31,692 bases of DNA from JBPCQA01 sp050998615. GTDB lineage: Bacteria > Actinomycetota > Actinomycetes > Propionibacteriales > Nocardioidaceae. Below, in pieces: positions 23,828 through 30,807 of the stretch. The stretch lies in the NCBI GenBank assembly GCA_050998615.1, contig JBPCQA010000053.1:1-31692 (forward strand), read 5' to 3'. The first letter of the stretch is position 1. Every line of letters begins with the position of its first letter. Under the pieces are notes generated by a model that was given only the letters and a program-made list of their open reading frames with translations, did not search any database and had not been told where the DNA came from. A program made the translations under genes and the position numbers.

Positions 23828-24212
23828 CGTGAGAGGCGCTCGACGCGCTCGACGCTCGTGGTCCTACCGGCTTATCCGCAAGGCAATGGCGCCGGTTCCA
23901 CCGTTCGGCAGTCGCGAGTGGGTGGACCTGCCCGAAGGCAGCGCCGAGCGAATCGCGAGCGTGGTGGTCGCCGCCGAAGCATGGGCGACCGACCGCGACG
24001 AGCTGCCCGCGCACCTGGCCTACGAGCTCGACGCGATGCGAGCCGAGTCCAAGCGCCTGGATGACGACGCGTACGTGGCGCGCTACCGGGCGCATCGCCG
24101 CGACTTCAAGGCACCGACCCGGCCGAGCTTCGCCGAGCGGCGAGCCGCCCAACTCGAAGGCGAATCGCCCCGTCCGGGTGACTTTGTCGGGGCGGGTGGT
24201 CGTCATGAGTGA
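23817..24212 (+). CDS. DUF2742-like element protein
   Basis: A 131-residue protein from ATG 23817. An arginine-rich head precedes a conserved-looking block SREWVDLPEGSAERIASVVV, AAEAWATDRDELPAHLAYEL and DAMRAESKRLDDDAYVARYR. This matches my recollection of the DUF2742 pattern of actinophages and phiRv1-like elements (short W-x-L-P-x-G-D/S-P-x-K/R segments followed by an alpha-helical arm), where the gene sits between excisionase and primase as here. The function is unknown. It overlaps xis by 11 bp and the primase by 8 bp, so the three are tightly coupled. Confidence 0.65.
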   Translation: MPPDVRGARRARRSWSYRLIRKAMAPVPPFGSREWVDLPEGSAERIASVVVAAEAWATDRDELPAHLAYELDAMRAESKRLDDDAYVARYRAHRRDFKAPTRPSFAERRAAQLEGESPRPGDFVGAGGRHE

Positions 24213-25827
24213 TGACCCGTGGATTCCCGGCGACGAGGGCTTCAGCTTCGACCCGTGGACCAAGGCCGACGACGACCCGGCGAAGCTCCCGGCACCGTCT
24301 GACCCGATGGCCGTCGCCCGAGTGCTGCTTCAGGACTACCGCCAGCACGGCACCGAAACGCTGCTGTGGTGGCGTGGTGGCTGGATGCGCTGGCAGTCGA
24401 GCCGCTGGGTCGAGGTCGAGCAGACCGAGCTACGGGCGGCCGTCTACGGGCAGCTAGAGCACGCCATCTACGTCGACGACTCCGCCAAGACGCCGAAGGT
24501 GAAGCGGTGGGAACCGAACCGGCACAAGGTCGCGGACGTGGTCGACGCGCTCGCTGGCATCGTCCACCTGCCGGAGTCGGTGGATGCGCCGTCGTGGGTG
24601 GTCCGCGACGGTCCGCGGCCAAAGCCATTGTGGGTTGCGCATGAGATGGTGGCCTGTAGCAACGGGCTGCTGCACGTCGGCACCCGCGAGATGGCCGACC
24701 TGACACCGCGATACTTCAACCGGGTAGCGGTGCCGTTCGACTACGACGCCGACGCACCCGAGCCTGCCCGGTGGCTGCACTTCCTCGACGAGCTGTGGCC
24801 CGACGACCCGCCATCGGTGGCCGCGTTGCAAGAGTTCTTCGGCTACGTGTTGTCTGGGCGCACCGACCTGCACAAGATTCTGCTGCTCGTCGGCCCGACC
24901 CGGGCCGGCAAGGGAGTCATTGCCCGCATCCTCGGCGCGCTGGTCGGCAAGGGCAACGTCGCCGGTCCCACGCTGGCGTCGCTGGGCACCAACTTCGGCC
25001 TGTCACCGCTGCTCGGCAAGCCTCTCGCCGTTGTCTCCGACGCGCGCCTTGGTGGCGCCAACGTCTACCAAGTCGTCGAGCGGCTGTTGTCCGTGTCCGG
25101 CGAGGACACCCTGACCGTCGACCGCAAGTACCGCGAACCGTGGACCGGGAAGCTACCCACGCGCTTTGTCGTGCTGTCCAACGAGCTGCCAAGGTTCGGT
25201 GACGCATCCGGCGCGATAAGCCACCGCTTCGTCGTGCTGATGCTGCACAAGTCGTTCCTCGGCCGCGAAGACAGCCGGCTCACCGAGCGTCTGCTCGACG
25301 AGTTGCCCGGCATCCTGCGGTGGTCACTCGACGGGCTCGACCGGCTCATCACCAACTCGGCACTGACCGAGCCGGCATCGTCGGCCGACGCCATCGTGGC
25401 ACTGCAAGACCTCGTGTCACCCGTCTCCGCATTCGTCCGCGACTACTGCACGACCGGGCTCGGCCACGAGGTAGCGGTCAGCGAGCTGTACGCGGCGTGG
25501 AAGCAATGGGCCGAAGACAACGGCCACAAGCCCGGGTCGGTGCAGACCTTCGGCCGTGACCTGCGCGCCGTCATCCCGCAACTTCACCAACACCGACCCC
25601 GCGAAGGCGACTCCCGCGAGCGGCATTATCTCGGGCTTTCACTGACCCCAAACCACAATGGCGCGGTACGCGGACCATCGCGGACCAGCACGGATACCCC
25701 GGTAACCCAGGTAACGGCAAACCAGCAATCAACGCCGCAGTGCCCGAGCTGCACCCGCAACCTCAACGCTCCGGCGCCGTTGGATTGCGAATGTCCGAAC
25801 CTGCACAAGACGGGAGCCATGTTGTGA
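24205..25827 (+). CDS. P4-type primase-helicase (DUF5906-like)
   Basis: A 540-residue replication protein of phage/plasmid primase family P4. The C-terminal helicase is an SF3-type AAA+ ATPase: Walker A GPTRAGKGVIARIL (230-243), Walker B-like LAVVSDARLGG, and sensor/motif C VLSNELPRFGDASGAISHRF. The N-terminal 200 residues contain the linker RYFNRVAVPFDYDADAPEPA and the D5-N-like region. A polymerase (prim-pol) core is not evident. An extra C-terminal cysteine cluster (QCPSCTRNLNAPAPLDCEC) forms a zinc-ribbon-like tail. It would support element replication after excision. It starts at ATG 24205, eight bases before the end of the DUF2742 gene. Confidence 0.88.
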   Translation: MSDDPWIPGDEGFSFDPWTKADDDPAKLPAPSDPMAVARVLLQDYRQHGTETLLWWRGGWMRWQSSRWVEVEQTELRAAVYGQLEHAIYVDDSAKTPKVKRWEPNRHKVADVVDALAGIVHLPESVDAPSWVVRDGPRPKPLWVAHEMVACSNGLLHVGTREMADLTPRYFNRVAVPFDYDADAPEPARWLHFLDELWPDDPPSVAALQEFFGYVLSGRTDLHKILLLVGPTRAGKGVIARILGALVGKGNVAGPTLASLGTNFGLSPLLGKPLAVVSDARLGGANVYQVVERLLSVSGEDTLTVDRKYREPWTGKLPTRFVVLSNELPRFGDASGAISHRFVVLMLHKSFLGREDSRLTERLLDELPGILRWSLDGLDRLITNSALTEPASSADAIVALQDLVSPVSAFVRDYCTTGLGHEVAVSELYAAWKQWAEDNGHKPGSVQTFGRDLRAVIPQLHQHRPREGDSRERHYLGLSLTPNHNGAVRGPSRTSTDTPVTQVTANQQSTPQCPSCTRNLNAPAPLDCECPNLHKTGAML

Positions 25828-26009
25828 GCTTCGAACCCACCAACCTGGATTGGTCCGACCCCAAACACTGGCGGACCGGCAAGGCAGCGCTGTGCATTTA
25901 CTGCGGGGTGTGGACACCTCTACTGGACAACACCGGCCGGCCAGCACACAAGGCGTGTGTCGAGCACGCCATCGACGCAATCCGTGCCCGCAAAGAGCAG
26001 ACATCGTGA
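25824..26009 (+). CDS. Small zinc-knuckle protein
   Basis: 61 residues from the GTG that overlaps the primase TGA. A CxxC/HxxC site is formed by C24 and C27 in ALCIYCGVW and by H42 and C45 in PAHKACVEHA, with a short charged tail. Such knuckles are common in small actinophage proteins of unknown role. It ends four bases into the next gene (GTGA). An ATG at 25791 would give a longer protein, but the extension overlaps the primase tail. Confidence 0.65.
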   Translation: MSFEPTNLDWSDPKHWRTGKAALCIYCGVWTPLLDNTGRPAHKACVEHAIDAIRARKEQTS

Positions 26010-26134
26010 CCGCCATCGTGCTGTACGCCGTGCAGTGGGCCGTGCTCGGGGTGGTCGTCGGCATGCTCGCCGCCGGCCTGTTGCTCGACCGGCGTCACCG
26101 GAGGGGCGAAACGCATGATCGCCACCAGCACTGA
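26006..26134 (+). CDS. Single-helix membrane peptide
   Basis: 42 residues starting at a GTG that overlaps the previous stop. IVLYAVQWAVLGVVVGMLAA and GLLL form one transmembrane helix, followed by a basic His/Arg tail (DRRHRRGETHDRHQH). Small membrane peptides of this type occur in phages and conjugative elements; the role is unknown. The overlap with both neighbours supports real translation. Confidence 0.55.
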   Translation: MTAIVLYAVQWAVLGVVVGMLAAGLLLDRRHRRGETHDRHQH

Positions 26135-26261
26135 CGACAAGCCACCGCAGCGGTGCTCCGAGTGTGGCGCCGACGAGTTCGGCTGCGCCGTGAAGTCCGG
26201 GCTTAGCGGGCGACGCTGCTGCCCCGATTGTTCCCACGACCCGAGCGAGGACCGACCGTGA
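26115..26261 (+). CDS. Cysteine-rich zinc-ribbon peptide
   Basis: 48 residues with C14-x2-C17, C24, C35-C36-x2-C39 and H41 (CSECGADEFGCAVKSGLSGR, RCCPDCSHDP). The two CxxC pairs and the CSHDP end recall zinc-binding peptides of actinophage early operons, by resemblance. ATG 26115 lies in the end of the membrane peptide gene, and the stop overlaps the next GTG. It is below the size at which genes are usually called and is easily missed. Confidence 0.6.
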   Translation: MIATSTDDKPPQRCSECGADEFGCAVKSGLSGRRCCPDCSHDPSEDRP

Positions 26262-26428
26262 GCCGCGACCGAGCCGACTTCGGCTGGCCCACCCACAAAC
26301 GCCGCGCCAACCGCAACCGGCGAAGGCAACCACGACCATCGGCAACGGCTTCGAGCGCAACAGACTCGCGTCACCACGCATCCTCGCCAACGAACACGGC
26401 CCGAAGGAACGGTAATGCGCCTCGCTGA
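26258..26428 (+). CDS. Basic small protein of unknown function
   Basis: 56 residues from GTG 26258 (GTGA overlap with the zinc peptide). The N-terminus DFGWPTHKRRANRNRRRQPR is very basic and slightly resembles the RGYG-W-HxxxR lead-in of phage HNH nucleases, but no HNH core follows. It ends in a Ser/Thr/Asn-rich tail. It could be a truncated HNH nuclease or just a basic nucleic-acid-binding peptide. Confidence 0.4.
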   Translation: MSRDRADFGWPTHKRRANRNRRRQPRPSATASSATDSRHHASSPTNTARRNGNAPR

Positions 26429-26490
26429 CCACACGCGCGAGCCTGCGGTTACCGACCGCGACCGCCCTCGGCCCCGCCACGCACCTGGGT

Positions 26491-26506
26491 GGGGGAGCCC
26501 TCCCCC
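26491..26506. repeat. Perfect GC hairpin in a non-coding stretch
   Basis: GGGGGAG (26491-26497) and CTCCCCC (26500-26506) pair around a 2-nt CC loop. The surrounding stretch 26429-26598 has no good gene: one frame is open but lacks a ribosome site and overlaps the next, well-supported gene. A run of eight T residues lies at 26578-26585. It could be a terminator, a packaging (cos/pac) site or an origin structure; nothing in the sequence decides. Confidence 0.5.
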
Positions 26507-26598
26507 GGGTACCCCGCCCGCCACGAAGCGTGCTGCGTCTCACCTCGTGCGCGGGTCTGGGACTTTTGCCGAACAACTTTTTTTTGGGAGGTTGACCG

Positions 26599-26814
26599 AT
26601 GACCTTGAGCAGCCGAGAGCGGCGCCGCCGCCGGCTCGAGGACCAGCTCGACCGGGCCGAGCGTGAACGTGACGCCGCGGGCGCCGTGGTGGCTTCCGCG
26701 TTCGGTTTCAGCGGCCAGGCCAAGCGCCCGGCCGCTGAGGCTGCCGTCGCCTACTGGTCCGGCGTCGCTGACCGGATTCGCGGCGAGCTGGACGAACCGG
26801 ACGAGACGCGATGA
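26599..26814 (+). CDS. Small coiled-coil protein
   Basis: 71 residues, starting at ATG 26599 with a strong Shine-Dalgarno GGGAGG 7 bp upstream (after the T-run). SRERRRRRLEDQLDRAERER is a charged helix and the rest (AAEAAVAYWSGVADRIRGEL) also looks helical. It is unlike known families I can name. Its stop overlaps an ATG (ATGA) of a 27-codon frame. The strong ribosome site suggests an independent translation unit in the element's later operon. Confidence 0.6.
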   Translation: MTLSSRERRRRRLEDQLDRAERERDAAGAVVASAFGFSGQAKRPAAEAAVAYWSGVADRIRGELDEPDETR

Positions 26815-26894
26815 CGACGGCCCGCGCCAGGCTCGGCAACCCGTACACGAAGCGAGAGGCGGCACGCTTAGTGGCGGAGCGGACACCGGGGTAG
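26811..26894 (+). CDS. Tiny coupled reading frame
   Basis: 27 codons: ATG overlaps the preceding stop (ATGA), giving MTTARARLGNPYTKREAARL and a short end. The YTKREAARL segment resembles the first helix of an HTH, so this could be the start of a truncated DNA-binding protein. It is too short to be sure. A second short frame (26926-26958, MTEAELDARP), preceded by GGGGAG, overlaps the following HTH gene by GTGA and may be a leader peptide for it. Confidence 0.35.
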   Translation: MTTARARLGNPYTKREAARLVAERTPG

Positions 26895-26954
26895 AGGGGG
26901 GTGGCCGGGGTGGCGGGGAGAGCACATGACCGAGGCCGAGCTGGACGCGCGGCC

Positions 26955-27344
26955 GTGACCTGCTCCGGGCTGGTGATGCTGGATGTTGACGCCGAGATGG
27001 CCGGCCATCTCGCGGTCGCGTGCAGGCTGTACCGGGAGCGGGCCCGCCGCGACGGCATCGGCGTCCCGGCCGGGCTGGCCGGCGTTGAGCGGATGCTGGC
27101 AGCGCGGGCCAGCCGGGGTCAGCGGGGGACGCCGCTCGCCGAGTTGTGGTCCGTCGTCCAGCATCGAGACATGGAGCCGGAGCTGGTCGCCTACCGGGAC
27201 GCGGCGCGCCTGCTCGGCTGCTCGGAGCGCACCATCAAACGGCGGGTCGCCGCGGGTGACCTGCCCGTGGTCCGGGTCGGCGCTATGCCACGTATCCGCG
27301 TCTCCGACCTGCACCACTACATCGAGCGAAGGGACAACCGATGA
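26955..27344 (+). CDS. HTH DNA-binding protein (excisionase-like)
   Basis: 129 residues from GTG 26955. A helical N-terminus (EMAGHLAVACRLYRERARRD) precedes a MerR/excisionase-type winged helix: YRDAARLLGCSERTIKRRVA, AGDLPVVRVGAMPRIRVSDL and HHYIER. This is the second such domain in the element after xis. It may be a regulator of late genes or a second recombination-directionality factor. The start overlaps the stop of a 10-codon frame, and the end overlaps the next gene's ATG (ATGA). Confidence 0.75.
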   Translation: MTCSGLVMLDVDAEMAGHLAVACRLYRERARRDGIGVPAGLAGVERMLAARASRGQRGTPLAELWSVVQHRDMEPELVAYRDAARLLGCSERTIKRRVAAGDLPVVRVGAMPRIRVSDLHHYIERRDNR

Positions 27345-28039
27345 TTCACAGCACCCGCTCACTCACGGCACTACTCGCCCAGCGACCTTCGCAAGCGTTG
27401 GCTGGGAAGGCGACGGCGTTGGCCCGCGGTGCCGATTCCGGCTCGGCACAGCGGAGGTTCCTCGGCGAGTTCGTCGACACCGCGAGGAACACCCAGCCGC
27501 CGACGATGTACGACCATCCCGCGAACGGGCCGGCCGGTCACCGCAAGGAAGGCCCGCTGTCGGCGACCGAGCTGGCCTGGCTTGAACGGCAGTTCCCGCG
27601 CGACGTGAACCCGGCCGACGTGAGCCACAGCGACGCCGCCGCGCTGGCCCAGCTGGCGCGGGCCGTACCGGCGAGCAAGCATCCGGCCGACAGCCGGCTT
27701 GTCGACGCCGCGTGGCAGCCGGTCAAGGACTACCACGACAAGCAGGCCGCCAAGGTCGCCGCCTCCAACGCCGGGATGCCGATGCCACCTATCCCGTCGA
27801 GTGCGCTTGGTGCGTACGCGGAGGCCGTCAGCGCCGAGACTCCACAGCTCCGCCCGGAGGAGGCGTTGGGACGGGCCGGGCAGCTGGTCCGCGACGCCGC
27901 CGCCAAGCGGGAGCAGTCCCGGCACGCCGCGCTCGACGCGGCCCGGGAGACCGCGGCGGGCGCTAGGCCTTGGAATCGAGCTGCGGTACCGTCGGCCGAC
28001 CATGCCGGAGCCTGGGGCAGTCCCGCCGTCGCACCCTGA
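27341..28039 (+). CDS. Unknown helical protein of the element
   Basis: 232 residues, ATG overlapping the HTH gene stop. It is Ala/Arg-rich, with likely helices (AALAQLARAVPASKHPADSR, GRAGQLVRDAAAKREQSRHA) and a Pro-rich middle (AGMPMPPIPSS). No catalytic motif, signal peptide or membrane helix is visible. In phage elements a gene here could be a scaffold-like or structural protein, but I have no evidence. It is the last well-supported member of the operon. Confidence 0.6.
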   Translation: MIHSTRSLTALLAQRPSQALAGKATALARGADSGSAQRRFLGEFVDTARNTQPPTMYDHPANGPAGHRKEGPLSATELAWLERQFPRDVNPADVSHSDAAALAQLARAVPASKHPADSRLVDAAWQPVKDYHDKQAAKVAASNAGMPMPPIPSSALGAYAEAVSAETPQLRPEEALGRAGQLVRDAAAKREQSRHAALDAARETAAGARPWNRAAVPSADHAGAWGSPAVAP

Positions 28040-28104
28040 CCTGGCTCGGCGTCAACGCCACCCGCTCGGCCTGTCGAAGCGGCTTCGAGCACATACTCGA
28101 CGAG

Positions 28105-28353
28105 GTGCCCGATGACCAGCAGCAGCGCATCATCCCCGCCGCCCCGGCGACCCGCTACGCCATCGACGTCGTGAAGGCCGTCACGGCCGACCGACAGCCG
28201 CCGCAGGCCGACCGAAACACCGACCTAGCCAAAGTGCTTGTCCGGGGCGTTCAACGTCGCCCTCGCGCTCGTCCGCAGTGTGCAACTCTGCTCGGTCATA
28301 TCTCGGCCGTCATGGCCTCCATGATGGCCACGGGAGCCGCTATAGAGGCGTAG
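28105..28353 (+). CDS. Doubtful reading frame at the right end of the element
   Basis: 82 codons from a GTG: DDQQQRIIPAAPATRYAIDV, VKAVTADRQPPQADRNTDLA and a basic, Met/Ala-rich end. There is no ribosome site or family match, and the coding signal is weak after 28220. It may be the remains of a gene whose other end was lost. The region 28040-28580 otherwise carries no gene I can support. Confidence 0.3.
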   Translation: MPDDQQQRIIPAAPATRYAIDVVKAVTADRQPPQADRNTDLAKVLVRGVQRRPRARPQCATLLGHISAVMASMMATGAAIEA

Positions 28354-28497
28354 CGGAGCCCTCAGGATCGCTGTCGCCAGTCGCATGCTCCGGTATGACA
28401 GCAAACCTGGTCTAGGGTGCCGTTCATGATTTCTCAATTTTGGTCCGGCAAGGCCGCCCGGGACCGAGTATGGTCTCAGGGCCGCAGTGTTTGTGGG

Positions 28498-28550
28498 GAT
28501 CGTCGCGATCGTCGCGATCGGTGCGGCCGCTCGGTGCGGCCGCTTGGAAA
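28498..28550. repeat. Short tandem repeats before the sulfotransferase
   Basis: GATCGTCGC is repeated (GATCGTCGCGATCGTCGC), directly followed by two copies of TCGGTGCGGCCGC. Tandem arrays of this sort can vary by slippage and change the reading frame. The sulfotransferase frame passes through here, so copy-number change could alter the upstream part of that frame. Confidence 0.55.
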
Positions 28551-28595
28551 CGCCGGCGGCCGAGCTGTGGATGCAGCGTGCAGGTCCATGGTCGG

Positions 28596-29645
28596 GTGAA
28601 GCGTCTCGTTGTCCACGTCGGCCCACCAAAGACTGCGACGACGTACATCCAGCAGGCGCTCTACAGCAACGCCGCCTTGCTGGCCGCGTACGGCGTGTAC
28701 CTGCCACAGACCGGTCGCTTGGAGCTGAGTCCGGAGTCCGTCTGCCATCACCATCTGGCGTGGGAGCTGATGGGCAGCCCGCGGTTCCGTCAGGAGATTG
28801 GCGGATGGGGCGCATTGGCCGCTGAGCTTGCCAGCATCGACGCTGACACGGTCCTGGTCAGTTCCGAGCTGCTGAGCCCCGGAACCCTCTTCCCTCGCGG
28901 GATCGGTGAGGCGCTGCAGCAGCGACTGCTGAGCATCGGATGTCCCGTGACCGTGTTGTACGTCGTGCGGGACCAGCTTTCGTCGATGAACAGCGCCTAC
29001 GGACAAGAGGTGAAGCTGCTGGCCCGCGTCCAGGACTTCGCTGAGCATGCGTCTGGTGCCCTCGAGCGGGGGGATGCGGACCTCGAGCGGCAGACGGCCC
29101 GCTGGTATGAGTCGCCCGACGTCGACTTTGTGGCGATTCCCTTCCCGGCGCTGGTGGATGTTGACCCGCTGGTGGCGTTGTTGGACGCGGCCCGCATCGA
29201 CGTGCCGACAGAGCGCCTGGTGACGTCGGGTGAGCCGTCGAACATCACGCTCGGCCCGGGCGCGGTGGCGGCGTTCCGGCTGCTCCGGCACTACCTCGAG
29301 GGACTGAATCCGGCTGTGTCGCACGACGACATGGCGGTACGGCAGCTGCACCGGGTCGCCGCCCGTGCTGCGAAGGCCGCCGGCTGGTGTGAGGAGCCGT
29401 TCTGGGGGTGGACCCCGGAGTCAGCGGCGGAGGCTGTGGCGCAACTGGCGGAGTCGAATGAGCGGTTCGCGCAGGCGGCCTGGGGTACGCCGTGGCCGCT
29501 GACGATGCCGGTGGATCGGCCGCAGGCGCAGGTGTCGCTGCTCGACTTGCGGGGTCGGGGTCTGCCGAAGGTGCAGGATTTCGTGGTGGCGATGGGAAAG
29601 CGGTACATAGGGCTGCTGCACGATGATGAGGCAGCGAGCCGCTGA
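28596..29645 (+). CDS. PAPS-dependent sulfotransferase
   Basis: A 349-residue enzyme that would transfer sulfate from PAPS. The 5'-phosphosulfate loop is GPPKTATTYIQ near the N-terminus (residues 9-19), a relaxed form of PKxGTTxLQ. The 3'-phosphate site is LYVVRDQLSSMNSAYGQEV (Arg125 and Ser129-130). The long C-terminus is helical with NITLGPGAVAAFRLLRHYLE. Substrate could be a glycan, lipid or natural product. I chose GTG 28596 (VKRLVVHVGPP), since sulfotransferases start just before this loop; an in-frame GTG at 28581 and open sequence up to 28440 leave room for a longer form. It is a typical cargo gene of a variable region. Confidence 0.85.
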   Translation: MKRLVVHVGPPKTATTYIQQALYSNAALLAAYGVYLPQTGRLELSPESVCHHHLAWELMGSPRFRQEIGGWGALAAELASIDADTVLVSSELLSPGTLFPRGIGEALQQRLLSIGCPVTVLYVVRDQLSSMNSAYGQEVKLLARVQDFAEHASGALERGDADLERQTARWYESPDVDFVAIPFPALVDVDPLVALLDAARIDVPTERLVTSGEPSNITLGPGAVAAFRLLRHYLEGLNPAVSHDDMAVRQLHRVAARAAKAAGWCEEPFWGWTPESAAEAVAQLAESNERFAQAAWGTPWPLTMPVDRPQAQVSLLDLRGRGLPKVQDFVVAMGKRYIGLLHDDEAASR

Positions 29646-29649
29646 GGTC

Positions 29650-29775
29650 AGCGATCCCGCACATGGTCAGTTCCGACCCAGCGTCGGTGAGCAGGTGGAT
29701 GGTGACGACCCGGTCCTTGCCGACCGGGATGAGGGTGACCGGGCGAGCCGGTCTGGGTTGGGTGGTGTTGGTCAT
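29650..29775 (-). CDS. Start of a small unidentified gene
   Basis: ATG 29775 has GAAAGG eight bases upstream, a convincing ribosome site. The first 45 codons (TQPRPARPVTLIPVGKDRVV, TIHLLTDAGSELTMCGIADL) look like the HxLTDxGxLTxCG small proteins of actinobacterial mobile elements. Beyond residue 50 the frame runs under the sulfotransferase gene on the other strand as low-complexity Pro/Ala sequence down to 29245, so the true 3' end has probably been lost or lies near 29650. I give only the supported part. Confidence 0.5.
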
Positions 29776-30052
29776 GGATGCCGCCTTTCACGACCGAGAA
29801 ACTCGCCCGATAACTTGGCCCACAACGCTCACTAACGGCACGGCGAATGAGCCTGACCGCACACCGCTTAGCAGGTTGACACCCCGAAGAGGCCGCGCGT
29901 GCCCGATGGGAAGGCGTCCGTCACGGCTCTGCCGCTCCCGTCCCCTAGACCAGTAGATGCTCGGCCGACTGCCGAGGAGTTGATTCGGAGCGATCGAGTC
30001 GGCTGAGCCTTGGGTGGAGCCGTTATCGCTTGCATGCAATGGAGCTGAGCTA
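29776..30052. other. Gene-free stretch of lower GC
   Basis: 277 bp between the starts/ends of two small minus-strand genes. It has several near-palindromic short motifs but no gene, tRNA or repeat I can support. Its base composition is more even than the flanking chromosome, consistent with acquired DNA. Confidence 0.4.
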
Positions 30053-30322
30053 TCAGATGTTGCGGCACCGCTCAGCAGTCTCAGGCGTTCGATGCTTGAC
30101 TGGACAGTTCCCGTGGCGCCACACCGTTGCTCGCCGCTTCCGTCCCGATCGCAGCCTCGTAGCCACTGACTTCTCGATCGAGTATTTGGCGTTATCGATC
30201 GGACTCACTGCTCGCCGTGCCCGCTTGATCACCTTCGGTGTGATGGCACGCTTCACCGTCCTTGCCGGGTGCATCGCTCGGCGCACGCCTCTAGGAACGA
30301 GCAGCCTCGATAGGAATCCCAT
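30053..30322 (-). CDS. Basic conserved hypothetical protein
   Basis: 89 residues, start ATG 30322. The N-terminus MGFLSRLLVPRGVRRAMHPA and the block VKRAITPKVIKRARRAVSPI, DNAKYSIEKSVATRLRSG follow a pattern I recall from short actinobacterial hypothetical proteins. The C-terminus has a His/Cys pair (WRHGNCPVKHRTPETAERC) that could bind a metal. It is highly basic (many Arg/Lys), so nucleic-acid binding is possible. The function is unknown. Confidence 0.7.
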   Translation of the reverse strand: MGFLSRLLVPRGVRRAMHPARTVKRAITPKVIKRARRAVSPIDNAKYSIEKSVATRLRSGRKRRATVWRHGNCPVKHRTPETAERCRNI

Positions 30323-30346
30323 CTCACTGCGCTTCCATGGCTTGGC

Positions 30347-30807
30347 TCAGCAAGTGATCCGCCCCGGCGGTCCGCCGTTCCACCCACAAGTGTCGATCAG
30401 CGTCCCGGTCGGCCCTTTCATGTGAGCCACGTCGCCTGTGTTGTTCCAGACGTAGTACTTCAGTTGCCAGTACAGGTTGGCGCCGGTGTTGGTACCAATG
30501 CCGGTGTGCACGGTGACAGTAGTGTGCGCTCGCAGGGTAACGTCGGAAACTTGTAGACGTGGTTCTGGTTGTCGCGGATCGTCCAGTTGGTCAGCACCCG
30601 CGAGCTGGCACCGTAGTTGTGGACCTGGACCCACTCCTTGTTGATGCTGTAGTTGCTGCCGTTGTCCGTTCCCGGCGAGTCGTACTGGATGATGGCGAAG
30701 CGGACTGACGAGGTTAGGGGTGTAGCTCCTGATGCACCCGCCGAGACGGCTGCGAACGGTAGAGCCAGGGCTGAGGCAGCGATGGCAGCGGCGAGACGAA
30801 AGCGCAT
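30347..30807 (-). pseudogene. Secreted lamin-tail-domain protein with one frameshift
   Basis: From ATG 30807 (GGAGGA just upstream) a Sec signal peptide (RLAAAIAASALALPFAAVSA) leads to a lamin-tail domain: SSVRFAIIQYDSPGTDNGSN, KEWVQVHNYGASSRVLTNWT, IRDNQNHVYKF. At about 30551 the frame changes by one missing base: the expected continuation DVTLRAHTTVTVHTGIGTNT, then WQLKYYVWNNTGDVAHMKGP, and the closing TGTLIDTCGW lie in the neighbouring frame, which ends at 30347. Both halves together are a normal-sized secreted LTD protein of about 153 residues. It is a pseudogene or a sequencing error. Confidence 0.85.

Larger units (their letters stand above)
20747..28353. mobile_element. Integrated element at tRNA-Arg, phage-satellite-like
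   Basis: The element starts at the 3' end of tRNA-Arg(ACG) and carries a tyrosine integrase and HTH gene on the minus strand, then a plus-strand set: excisionase, DUF2742-like protein, P4-type primase-helicase and a chain of small overlapping genes. The order int, xis, DUF2742, primase matches the early half of phiRv1/phiRv2-like mycobacterial prophage elements. No terminase, capsid, protease, tail or Tra/FtsK-type gene is visible. The right boundary is not fixed: I could not find a copy of the tRNA 3' end downstream in the window, and 28353 is only the last frame that could belong. Confidence 0.7.

Noticed and set aside
26415..26666. Open frame across the hairpin region in the element
   Set aside because: No ribosome site, Pro/Arg low complexity, and it overlaps by 68 bp a gene with a strong GGGAGG site at 26599.
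30030..30425. 131-codon plus-strand frame
   Set aside because: It lies antisense to the convincing basic protein at 30053-30322 and into the lamin-tail gene; no motif.
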